A stretch of 64,000 nt of DNA from positions 11,667,447-11,731,446 of the forward strand of contig NC_092249.1 in assembly GCF_036320965.1 (NCBI RefSeq), read 5' to 3'. The translations under genes were made by a program, and so were the position numbers. This document shows, piece after piece, positions 54,424 to 64,000 of the stretch; position 1 is the stretch's first letter, and each line of letters opens with the position of its first letter. This DNA is from Panulirus ornatus. Lineage: Eukaryota > Arthropoda > Malacostraca > Decapoda > Palinuridae. The notes below the pieces were generated by a model that ran no database searches, was not told the origin of the DNA, and worked only from the letters and a program-made list of their open reading frames with translations.

Positions 54424-55996
54424 TTTTCACTGCTTCTAACAACTTTCCTCCCACACCATATATTCTTAATACCTTCCACAGAGCATCTCTATCAACTCTA
54501 TCATATGCCTTCTCCAGATCCATGAAAGCTACATACAAATCCATTTGCTTTTCTAAGTATTTCTCACATACATTCTTCAAAGCAAACACCTGATCCACAC
54601 ATCCTCTACCACTTCTGAAACCACACTGCTCTTCCCCAATCTGATGCTCTGTACATGCCTTCACCCTCTCAATCAATACCCTCCCATATAATTTACAAGG
54701 AATACTCAACAAACTTATACCTCTGTAATTTGAGCACTCACTCTTATCCCCTTTGCCTTTGTACAATGGCACTATGCACGCATTCCGCCAATCCTCAGGC
54801 ATCTCACCATGAGTCATACATACATTAAATAACCTTACCAACCAGTCAACAATACAGTCACCCCCTTTTTTAATAAATTCCACTGCAATACCATCCAAAC
54901 CTGCTGCCTTGCCGGCTTTCATCTTCCGCAAAGCTTTCACTACCTCTTCTCTGTTTACCAAATCATTTTCCCTAACCCTCTCACTTTGCACACCACCTCG
55001 ACCAAAACACCCTATATCTGCCACTCTATCATCAAACACATTCAACAAACCTTCAAAATACTCACTCCATCTCCGTCTCACATCACCACTACTTGTTATC
55101 ATCTCCCCATTTCCGCCCTTCACTGAAGTTCCCATTTGCTCCCTTGTCTTACGCACTTTATTTACCTCCTTCCAGAACATCTTTTTATTCTCCCTAAAAT
55201 TTAATGATACTCTCTCACCCCAACTCTCATTTGCCCTTTTTTTCACCTCTTGCACCTTTCTCTTGACCTCCTGTCTCTTTCTTTTATACATCTCCCACTC
55301 AATTGCATTTTTTCCCTGCAAAAATCGTCCAAATGCCTCTCTCTTCTCTTTCACTAATACTCTTACTTCTTCATCCCACCACTCACTACCCTTTCTAATC
55401 AACCCACCTCCCACTCTTCTCATGCCACAAGCATCTTTTGCGCAATCCATCACTGATTCCCTAAATACATCCCATTCCTCCCCCACTCCCCTTACTTCCA
55501 TTGTTCTCACCTTTTTCCATTCTGTACTCAGTCTCTCCTGGTACTTCCTCACACAAGTCTCCTTCCCAAGCTCACTTACTCTCACCACCCTCTTCACCCC
55601 AACATTCACTCTTCTTTTCTGAAAACCCATACAAATCTTCACCTTAGCCTCCGGAAGATAATGATCAGACATCCCTCCAGTTGCACCTCTCACCACATTA
55701 ACATCCAAAAGTCTCTCTTTCGCGCGCCTGTCAATTAACACGTAATCCAATAATGCTGCCTGGCCATCTCTCCTACTTACATAAGTATACTTATGTATAT
55801 CTCGCTTTTTAAACCAGGTATTCCCAATCATCAGTCCTTTGTCAGCACATAAATCTACAAGTTCTTCACCATTTCCATTTACAACACTGAACACCCCATG
55901 TATACCAATTATTCCCTCAACTGCCACATTACTCACCTTTGCATTCAAATCACCCATCACTATAACCCGGTCTCGTGCATCAAAACCACTACACAC
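54419..55996 (-). pseudogene. RTE endonuclease C-terminus, linker and RT N-terminus
   Basis: Open frame from [18 protein letters not shown] through [23 protein letters not shown] (Leu-to-Pro next to the catalytic SDH), the basic linker, KAAGLDGIAVEFIKK, CGFRSGRGCVDQVF and EKAYDRVDRDAL. It runs out into TA repeat before RT blocks B and C, so the FADD site is missing. The endonuclease N-terminus (LNVCGCNQDVKKGEI, LSETKLKGKGEE) is in another frame at 55960-56424. Confidence 0.8.
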
Positions 55997-56436
55997 TCAT
56001 TCAGCTGCTCCCAAAACACTTGCCTCTCATGATCTTTCTTCTCATGCCCAGGTGCATATGCACCAATAATCACCCACCTCTCTCCATCAACTTTCAGTTT
56101 TACCCATATTAATCGAGAATTTACTTTCTTACATTCTATCACATACTCCCACAACTCCTGTTTCAGGAGTACTGCTACTCCTTCCTTTGCTCTTGTCCTC
56201 TCACTAACCCCTGACTTTACTCCCAAGACATTCCCAAACCACTCTTCCCCTTTACCCTTGAGCTTTGTTTCACTCAGAGCCAAAACATCCAGGTTCCTTT
56301 CCTCAAACATACTACCTATCTCTCCTTTTTTCACATCTTGGTTACATCCACACACATTTAGGCACCCCAATCTGAGCCTTCGAGGAGGATGAGCACTCCC
56401 CGCGTGACTCCTTCTGTTTCCCATTTTAGAAAGTTA
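54419..56436 (-). mobile_element. RTE-like LINE copy 16 (5' half only)
   Basis: Contains the 5' end (complement of GAAAGTTAAA at 56436), endonuclease, linker and RT as far as GKLLEAVKS. It is cut by (TA)n on the 3' side, so its 3' end is missing. Simple 5' truncation cannot explain this. A 1-nt loss near 55988 splits the frame inside CVSGFDARD. Confidence 0.85.
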
Positions 56437-56437
56437 A

Positions 56438-56513
<76 letters not shown>
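56437..56513. repeat. (TA)n microsatellite
   Basis: About 76 bp of TA, with one CATA near 56450, between the 5' end of copy 16 and the tail of copy 17. Confidence 0.9.
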
Positions 56514-56518
<5 letters not shown>

Positions 56519-57993
56519 TTTTATACTTTGTCGCTGTCTCCCGCGTTTGCGAGGTAGCGCAAGGAAACAGACGAAAGAAATGGCCCAACCCCCCCCATAC
56601 ACATGTATATACATACGTCCACACACGCAAATATACATACCTACACAGCTTTCCATGGTTTACCCCAGACGCTTCACATGCCTTGATTCAATCCACTGAC
56701 AGCACGTCAGCCCCGGTATATCACATCGCTCCAATTCACTCTGTTCCTTGCCCTCCTTTCACCCTCCTGCATGTTCAGGCCCCGATCACACAAAATCTTT
56801 TTCACTCCATCTTTCCAGATCCAATTTGGTCTCCCTCTTCTCCTTGTTCCCTCCACCTCCGACACATATATCCTCTTGGTCAATCTTTCCTCACTCATCC
56901 TCTCCATGTGCCCAAACCACTTCAAAACACCCTCTTCTGCTCTCTCAACCACGCTCTTTTTATTTCCACACATCTCTCTTACCCTTACGTTACTCACTCG
57001 ATCAAACCACCTCACACCACACATTGTCCTCAAACATCTCATTTCCAGCACATCCATCCTCCTGCGCACAACTCTATCCATAGCCCACGCCTCGCAACCA
57101 TACAACATTGTTGGAACCACTATTCCTTCAAACATACCCATTTTTGCTTTCCGAGATAATGTTCTCAACTTCCACACATTCTTCAAGGCTCCCAGAATTT
57201 TCGCCCCCTCCCCCACCCTATGATCCACTTCCGCTTCCATGGTTCCATCCGCTGCCAGATCCACTCCCAGATATCTAAAACACTTCACTTCCTCCAGTTT
57301 TTCTCCATTCAAACTCACCTCCCAATTGACTTGACCCTCAACCCTACTGTACCTAATAACCTTGCTCTTATTCACATTTACTCTTAACTTTCTTCTTCCA
57401 CACACTTTACCAAACTCAATCACCAGCTTCTGCAGTTTCACACATGAATCAGCCACCAGCGCTGTGTCATCAGCGAACAACAACTGACTCACTTCCCAAG
57501 CTCTCTCATCCCCAACAGACTTCATACTTGCCCCTCTTTCCAAAACTCTTGCATTTACCTCCCTAACAACCCCTCCATAAACAAATTAAACAACCATGGA
57601 GACATCACACACCCCTGCCGCAAACCTACATTCACTGAGAACCAATCACTTTCCTCTCTTCCTACACGTACACATGCCTTACATCCTCGATAAAAACTTC
57701 TCACTGCTTCTAACAACTTTCCTCCCACACCATATATTCTTAATACCTTCCACAGAGCATCTCTATCAACTCTATCATATGCCTTCTCCAGATCCATAAA
57801 TGCTACATACAAATCCATTTGCTTTTGTAAGTATTTCTCACATACATTCTTCAAAGCAAACACCTGATCCACACATCCTCTACCACTTCTGAAACCACAC
57901 TGCTCTTCCCGAATCTGATGCTCTGTACATGCCTTCACCCTCTCAATCAATACCCTCCCATATAATTTACCAGGAATACTCAACAAACTTATA

Positions 57994-57996
<3 letters not shown>
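56514..57996 (-). mobile_element. RTE-like LINE copy 17 (3' half only)
   Basis: From the T run and tail at 56515-56650 through the C-terminal domain and RT to GISLLSIPGKLYG, where it meets (TA)n. The frame is open over 56707-57543 and again over about 57555-57996. A 2-nt loss near 57573 (CCCCTCCATAAAC) separates them between RT blocks B and C. Confidence 0.85.

Positions 57997-58034
<38 letters not shown>
57997..58034. repeat. (TA)n microsatellite
   Basis: About 38 bp of TA between copies 17 and 18. Confidence 0.9.
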
Positions 58035-58038
<4 letters not shown>

Positions 58039-59799
58039 TTTTTTTTTTTTTTTTTTTGCTTTGTCGCTGTCTCCCACGTTTGTGAGGTAGCGCAAGGAAA
58101 CAGACGAAAGAAATGGCCCAACCCACCCCATACACATGTATATACATACGTCCACACACGCAAATATACATACCTACACAGCTTTCCATGGTTTACCCCA
58201 GACGCTTCACATGCCTTGATTCAATCCACTGACAGCACGTCAACCCCGGTATACCACATCGCTCCAATTCACTCTATTCCTTGCCCTCCTTTCACCCTCC
58301 TGCATGTTCAGGCCCCGATCACACAAAATCTTTTTCACTCCATCTTTCCACCTCCAATTTGGTCTCCCTCTTCTCCTCGTTCCCTCCACCTCCGACACAT
58401 ATATCCTCTTGGTCAATCTTCCCTCACTCATTCTCTCCATGTGCCCAAACCACTTCAAAACACCCTCTTCTGCTCTCTCAACCACGCTCTTTTTATTTCC
58501 ACACATCTCTCTTACCCTTACGTTACTCACTCGATCAAACCACCTCACACCACACATTGTCCTCAAACATCTCATTTCCAGCACATCCATCCTCCTGCGC
58601 ACAACTCTATCCATAGCCCACGCCTCGCAACCATACAACATTGTTGGAACCACTATTCCTTCAAACATACCCATTTTTGCTTTCCGAGATAATGTTCTCG
58701 ACTTCCACACATTCTTCAAGGCCCCCAGAATTTTCGCCCCCTCCCCCACCCTATGATCCACTTCCGCTTCCATGGTTCCATCCGCTGCCAGATCCACTCC
58801 CAGGTATCTAAAACACTTCACTTCCTCCAGTTTTTCTCCATTCAAACTCACCTCCCAATTGACTTGACCCTCAACCCTACTGTACCTAATAACCTTGCTC
58901 TTATTCACATTTACTCTTAACTTTCTTCTTCCACACACTTTACCAAACTCAGTCACCAGCTTCTGCAGTTTCTCACATGAATCAGCCACCAGCGCTGTAT
59001 CATCAGCGAACAACAACTGACTCACTTCCCAAGCTCTCTCATCCCCAACAGACTTCATACTTGCCCCTCTTTCCAAAACTCTTGCATTTACCTCCCTAAC
59101 AACCCCATCCATAAACAAATTAAACAACCATGGAGACATCACACACCCCTGCCGCAAACCTACATTCACTGAGAACCAATCACTTTCCTCTCTTCCTACA
59201 CGTACACATGCCTTACATCCTCGATAAAAACTTTTCACTGCTTCTAATAACTTTCCTCCCACACCATATATTCTTAATACCTTCCACAGAGCATCTCTAT
59301 CAACTCTATCATATGCCTTCTCCAGATCCATAAATGCTACATACAAATCCATTTGCTTTTCTAAGTATTTCTCACATACATTCTTCAAAGCAAACACCTG
59401 ATCCACACATCCTCTACCACTTCTGAAACCAATCTGATGCTCTGTACATGCCTTCACCCTCTCAATCAATACCCTCCCATATAATTTACCAGGAATACTC
59501 AACAAACTTATACCTCTGTAATTTGAGCACTCACTCTTATCCCCTTTGCCTTTGTACAATGGCACTATGCACGCATTCCGCCAATCCTCAGGCACCTCAC
59601 CATGAGTCATACATACATTAAATAACCTTACCAACCAGTCAACAATAGTCACCCCCTTTTTTAATAAATTCCACTGCAATACCATCCAAACCTGCTGCCT
59701 TGCCGGCTTTCATCTTCCGCAAAGATTCACTACCTCTTCTCTGTTTACCAAATCATTTTCCCTAACCCTCTCACTTTGCACACCACCTCGACCAAAACA
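58035..59799 (-). mobile_element. RTE-like LINE copy 18, 3' segment of a 5'-inverted insertion
   Basis: Extends from the T run and tail to the complement of TGTTTTGGTCGAGGTGGTG near 59799, then switches directly to a plus-strand RTE segment. The open RT frame is 58240-59685, with a 9-nt-type deletion in EHQIGFRSG (normally EHQIGEEQCGFRSG) and a frameshift near 59648. Confidence 0.9.
58240..59685 (-). pseudogene. RTE reverse transcriptase, 481-codon frame
   Basis: Contains [96 protein letters not shown] and [15 protein letters not shown]. Loss of EEQC before GFRSGRG removes part of block 2a. Catalytic aspartates are present. The upstream linker and endonuclease are missing or inverted. Confidence 0.8.
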
Positions 59800-60146
59800 A
59801 GTAAGAGTATTAGTGAAAGAGAAGAGAGAGGCATTTGGACGATTTTTTGCAGGGAAAAAATGCAATTGAGTGGGAGTTGTATAAAAGAAAGAGACAGGAG
59901 GTCAAGAGAAAGGTGCAAGAGGTGAAAAAAAGGGCAAATGAGAGTTGGGGTGAGAGAGTATCATTAAATTTTAGGGAGAATAAAAAGATGTTCTGGAAGG
60001 AGGTAAATAAAGTGCGTAAGACAAGGGAGCAAATGGGAACTTCAGTGAAGGGCGCAAATGGGGAGGTGATAACAAGTAGTGGTGATGTGAGAAGGAGATG
60101 GAGTGAGTATTTTGAAGGTTTGTTGAATGTGTTTGATGATAGTGGC

Positions 60147-60150
<4 letters not shown>
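59800..60150 (+). mobile_element. RTE-like LINE copy 18, inverted 5' segment
   Basis: Covers GTAAGAGTATTAGTGAAAG to GATGATAGTGGCAGAT in linker sequence. It stops within about 10 nt of where the minus-strand segment starts in element coordinates (the intervening ATAGGGTG is lost). The adjacency of the two breakpoints is the twin-priming signature. Confidence 0.85.

Positions 60151-60202
<52 letters not shown>
60151..60202. repeat. (TA)n microsatellite
   Basis: About 52 bp of TA at the outer end of the inverted segment. Confidence 0.9.
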
Positions 60203-60210
<8 letters not shown>

Positions 60211-60433
60211 TCTTTTTTTCATACTATTCGCCATTTCCCGCATTAGCGAGGTAGCGTTAAGAACAGAGGACTGGGCCTTTGAGGGAATATCCTCATATGG
60301 CCCCCTTCTCTGTTCCTTCTTTTGGAAAATTTAAAAAAAAATGAGAGGGGAGGATTTCCAGCCCCCCGCTCCCTTCCCTTTTAGTCGCCTTCTACGACAT
60401 GCAGAGAATACGTGTGAAGTATTCTTTCTCCCA
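60203..60433 (-). mobile_element. SINE-like element, copy B7
   Basis: T run, ACTATTCGCCATTTCCCGC, GAGGTAGCGTTAAGAACAG, GGGCCTTTGAGGGAATATC, GGGGAGGATTTCCAGCC, TAGTCGCCTTCTACGACATG, ending ATTCTTTCTCCC. The terminal TATCCCCAGGG is replaced by TA repeats. Confidence 0.85.
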
Positions 60434-60652
60434 TATATATATTTATCTATTTATTCACTTTGCCCCGTCGCCGTCCCCCGCGCCAGCGAGGCAGCCCAAG
60501 GAAACAGACGAAAGAATGGCCCAACCCACCCACACACACACGTATACACACACACATCCACACACACCACATATACACACCTATACATCTCAACGTATAC
60601 ACACATATACACACACAGACATACACATATATATATATATCTATATATATAT
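60434..60652 (-). mobile_element. RTE 3' tail fragment, diverged
   Basis: CCCCGTCGCCGTCCCCCG, CCAGCGAGGCAGCCCAAGG and CAGACGAAAGAATGGCCC, then CA/TA-rich 3'-UTR sequence with CATCTCAACGTATACAC. It has more C/G substitutions than other tails and no coding part. Confidence 0.75.
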
Positions 60653-61752
60653 TTCCCTAAATACATCCCATTCCTCCCCCACTCCCCTTACTTCCATTGT
60701 TCTCACCCTTTTCCATTCTGTACTCAGTCTCTCCTGGTACTTCCTCACACAAGTCTCCTTCCCAAGCTCACTTACTCTCACCACCCTCTTCACCCCAACA
60801 TTCACTCTTTTTTTCTGAAAACCCATACAAATCTTCACCTTAGCCTCCACAAGATAATGATCAGACATCCCTCCAGTTGCACCTCTCAGCACATTAACAT
60901 CCAAAAGTCTCTCTTTCGCGCTCCTGTCAATTAACACGTAATCCAATAACGCTCTCTGGCCATCTCTCCTACTTACATAAGTATACTTATGTATATCTCG
61001 CTTTTTAAACCAGGTATTCCCAATCATCAGTCCTTTTTCAGCACATAAATCTACAAGCTCTTCACCATTTCCATTTACAACACTGAACACCCCATGTATA
61101 CCAATTATTCCCTCAACTGCCACATTACTCACCTTTGCATTCAAATCACCCATCACTATAACCCGGTCTCGTGCATCAAAACCACTAACGCACTCATTCA
61201 GCTGCTCCCAAAACACTTGCCTCTCATGATCTTTCTTCTCATGCCCAGGTGCATATGCCCCAATAATCACCCATCTCTCTCCATCAACTTTCAGTTTTAC
61301 CCATATTAATCGAGAATTTACTTTCTTACATTCTATCACATACTCCCACAACTCCTGTTTCAGGAGTACTGCTACTCCTTCCCTTGCTCTTGTCCTCTCA
61401 CTAACCCCTGACTTTACTCCCAAGACATTCCCAAACCACTCTTCCCCTTCACCCTTGAGCTTCGTTTCACTCAGAGCCAAAACATCCAGGTTCCTTTCCT
61501 CAAACATACTATCTATCTCTCCTTTTTTCACATCTTGGTTACATCCACACACATTTAGACACCCCAATCTGAGCCTTCGAGGAGGATGAGCTCTCCCCGC
61601 GTGACTCCTTCTTCTGTTTCCCATTTTAGAAAGTTAAAAAAAATACAAAGAGGGGAGGATTTCTGGCTCTCCGCTCCCGTCCCCTCTAGTCGCTTTCTAC
61701 GACACGCGAGGAATGCGTGGGAAGTATTCTTTCACCCCTATCCCCAGGGATA
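60653..61752 (-). mobile_element. RTE-like LINE copy 19 (complete 5' end)
   Basis: This is the best copy of the element's 5' end. From 61752 downward on the minus strand: TATCCCTGGGGATAGGGGTG, GTCGTAGAAAGCGACTAG, AATCCTCCCCTCTTTG, a T run, AACTTTCTAAAATGGG, and then the open endonuclease frame. The first ~184 bp (61569-61752) align with the head of the SINE-like B elements. The 3' side is cut by TA repeat inside the linker. Confidence 0.85.
60655..61624 (-). CDS. RTE endonuclease domain with natural N-terminus
   Basis: This frame begins MGNRRRSHAGRAHPPRRLRL, a short basic leader, then LGCLNVCGCNQDVKKGEI (catalytic Asn region) and DVLALSETKLKGEGEE (catalytic Glu). It continues with [75 protein letters not shown] and [12 protein letters not shown]. 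No lesion is seen in the APE-like domain of about 240 residues. The linker follows and the frame is cut at GVGEEWDVFRE by TA repeat. The Met at 61622-61624 is the most upstream in-frame ATG and is plausibly the native start. Confidence 0.8.
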
Positions 61753-61838
61753 ATATTCATATATATATATACACATACACACACACACACACCCACACGC
61801 ACATATACACACACACACACATACATATATATACATAT
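61753..61838. repeat. Compound (TA)n(CA)n microsatellite
   Basis: TA and CACA runs mixed with CATA. It borders the 5' end of copy 19. Confidence 0.85.
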
Positions 61839-61872
61839 GAAAAATGTAAGAAACAATTTAGAAAACTGAAAC

Positions 61873-62838
61873 TTCCAGCACATCCATCCTCCTGCGCACA
61901 ACTCTATCCATAGCCCACGCCTCGCAACCATACAACATTGTTGGAACCACTATTCCTTCAAACACACCCATTTTTGCTTTCCGAGATAATGTTCTCGACT
62001 TCCACACATTCTTCAAGGCTCCCAGAATTTTCGCCCCCTCCCCCACCCTAAGATCCACTTCCGCTTCCATGGTTCCATCCGCTGCCAGATCCACTCCCAG
62101 ATATCTAAAACACTTCACTTCCTCCAGCTTTTCTCCATTCAAACTCACCTCCCAATTGACTTGACCCTCAACCCTACTGTGCCTAATAACCTTGCTCTTA
62201 TTCACATTTACTCTTAACTTTCTTCTTCCACACACTTTACCAAACTCAGTCACCAGCTTCTGCAGTTTCTCACATGAATCAGCCACCAGCGCTGTATCAT
62301 CAGCGAACAACAACTGACTCACTTCCCAAGCTCTCTCATCCCCAACAGACTTCATACTTGCCCCTCTTTCCAAAACTCTTGCATTTACCTCCCTAACAAC
62401 CCCATCCATAAACAAATTAAACAACCATGGAGACATCACACACCCCTGCTGCAAACCTACATTCACTGAGAACCAATCACTTTCCTCTCTTCCTACACGT
62501 ACACATGCCTTACATCCTCGATAAAAACTTTTCACTGCTTCTAACAACTTTCCTCCCACACCATATATTCTTAATACCTTCCACAGAGCATCTCTATCAA
62601 CTCTATCATATGCCTTCTCCAGATCCATAAATGCTACATACAAATCCATTTGCTTTTCTAAGTATTTCTCACATACATTCTTCAAAGCAAACACCTGATC
62701 CACACATCCTCTACCACTTCTGAAACCACACTGCTCTTCCCCAATCTGATGCTCTGTACATGCCTTCACCCTCTCAATCAATACCCTCCCATATAATTTA
62801 CCAGGAATACTCAACAAACTTATACCTCTGTAATTTGA

Positions 62839-62839
<1 letters not shown>
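61873..62839 (-). mobile_element. RTE-like LINE copy 20 (internal RT segment)
   Basis: RT from SNYRGISLLSIPGKLYG (at the TA tract) to RRRMDVLE, where it ends in unrelated sequence at 61872. Both the 5' and the 3' ends are missing. The open frame carries CGFRSGRGCVDQVF, EKAYDRVDRDAL, LLFADDTALVA and GLQQGCVMSP (Arg-to-Gln in block B). Confidence 0.85.

Positions 62840-62870
<31 letters not shown>
62840..62870. repeat. (TA)n microsatellite
   Basis: About 30 bp of TA between copies 20 and 21. Confidence 0.9.
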
Positions 62871-62886
<16 letters not shown>

Positions 62887-63899
62887 ATACTTTGTCGCTG
62901 TCTCCCGCGTTTGCGAGGTAGCGCAAGGAAACAGACGAAAGAAATGGCCCAACCCACCCCCATACACATGTATATACATACGTCCACACACGCAAATATA
63001 CATACCTACACAGCTTTCCATGGTTTACCCCAGACGCTTCACATGCCTTGATTCAATCCACTGACAGCACGTCTACCCCGGTATACCACATCGCTCCAAT
63101 TCACTCTATTCCTTGCCCTCCTTTCACCCTCCTGCATGTTCAGGCCCCGATCACACAAAATCTTTTTCACTCCATCTTTCCACCTCCAATTTGGTCTCCC
63201 TCTTCTCCTCGTTCCCTCCACCTCAGACACATATATCCTCTTGGTCAATCTTTCCTCACTCATTCTCTCCATGTGCCCAAACCATTTCAAAACACCCTCT
63301 TCTGCTCTCTCAACCATGCTCTTTTTATTTCCACACATCTCTCTTACCCTTACGTTACTTACTCGATCAAACCACCTCACACCACACATTGTCCTCAAAC
63401 ATCTCATTTCCAGAACATCCATCCTCCTGCGCACAACTCTATCCATAGCCCACGCCTCGCAACCATACAACATTGTTGGAACCACTATTCCCTCAAACAC
63501 ACCCATTTTTGCTTTCCGAGATAATGTTCTCGACTTCCACACATTCTTCAAGGCTCCCAGAATTTTCGCCCCCTCCCCCACCCTATGATCCACTTCCGCT
63601 TCCATGGTTCCATCCGCTGCCAGATCCACTCCCAGATATCTAAAACACTTCACTTCCTCCAGTTTTTCTCCATTCAAACTCACCTCCCAATTGACTTGAC
63701 CCTCAACCCTACTGTACCTAATAACCTTGCTCTTATTCACATTTACTCTTAACTTTCTTCTTTCACACACTTTACCAAACTCAGTCACCAGCTTCTGCAG
63801 TTTCTCACATGAATCAGCAACCAGCGCTGTATCATCAGCGAACAACAACTGACTCACTTCCCAAGCTCTCTCATCCCCAACAGACTTCATACTTGCCCC
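62871..63899 (-). mobile_element. RTE-like LINE copy 21 (3' part)
   Basis: T run and tail at 62871-63020, then an open frame (63039-63890) from MKSVGDERAWEVSQLLFADD through KSKVIRYSRVEG and WFGHMERM to [15 protein letters not shown]. It reads through the usual stop region into a GLNQGM end. The 5' side is cut by TA repeat just before the FADD block. Confidence 0.85.
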
Positions 63900-63910
63900 T
63901 ATATATATAT

Positions 63911-64000
63911 AAATATTTTATTATTTTCATTTTGTTTTGTCGCTGTCTCCCACGTTTGCGAGGTAGCACAAGGAGACAGACGAAAGAAATGGCCCAACCC
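63911..64000 (-). mobile_element. RTE 3' tail, continues past window
   Basis: TTTTGTCGCTGTCTCCCACG, TTTGCGAGGTAGCACAAGG and AGACAGACGAAAGAAATGG, the RTE tail in minus orientation. Its coding part, if any, lies beyond 64000. Confidence 0.8.

Overview
The window is eukaryotic, intron-containing DNA made almost entirely of retrotransposon debris and simple repeats. The long (TA)n tracts, the density of RTE-, Jockey- and CR1/L2-type LINEs, and an arthropod-like ribonucleotide reductase exon suggest a decapod crustacean. The decapod assignment is inference and not proven by the sequence. The only host gene I can support is the 3'-terminal coding exon of the ribonucleotide reductase small subunit (RRM2), on the minus strand at 48479-49315. 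Its upstream exons are not visible to the right, so the intron probably runs past the end of the window and has filled with LINEs.

Layout. 1-2158: an RTE tail fragment, then a decayed CR1/L2-type LINE split by a 1.1-kb Tigger/pogo DNA transposon. 2159-5055: a small hairpin and otherwise unassigned AT-rich DNA. 5056-11000: two inverted copies of a minisatellite-bearing repeat enclose a Jockey-like LINE, which is itself split by a 5'-truncated RTE insertion. 11000-14376: a 27-bp minisatellite, old RTE pieces and four copies of a short SINE-like element, two of which form a palindrome. 14412-31855: RTE copies, including a tandem array of four nearly identical 2.9-kb units (17061-28879) and a fifth, more diverged unit. 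31856-44110: older RTE copies with a longer 3' UTR, one younger copy, and a candidate Penelope-like or hammerhead-bearing fragment. 44111-47095: unassigned DNA and a second CR1/L2-like LINE. 47096-49745: the RRM2 3' region and exon. 49746-64000: RTE fragments, three more SINE-like copies, and two elements with the inverted-5' architecture of twin priming.

The dominant family is an RTE-like LINE of about 3.3 kb. It has a short 5' UTR, an APE-type endonuclease, a reverse transcriptase (FADD box) and a C-terminal [19 protein letters not shown] domain. Its 3' tail of about 60 nt ends in an A run or (TA)n. No copy in the window has the whole reading frame open. The SINE-like element appears to be built from the two ends of this LINE: its head matches the LINE 5' end and its tail matches the LINE 3' end. 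This internally deleted, LINE-dependent derivative is the most interesting structure I found. Many junctions fall in (TA)n tracts, so local misassembly must be considered for any structural claim that rests on them.
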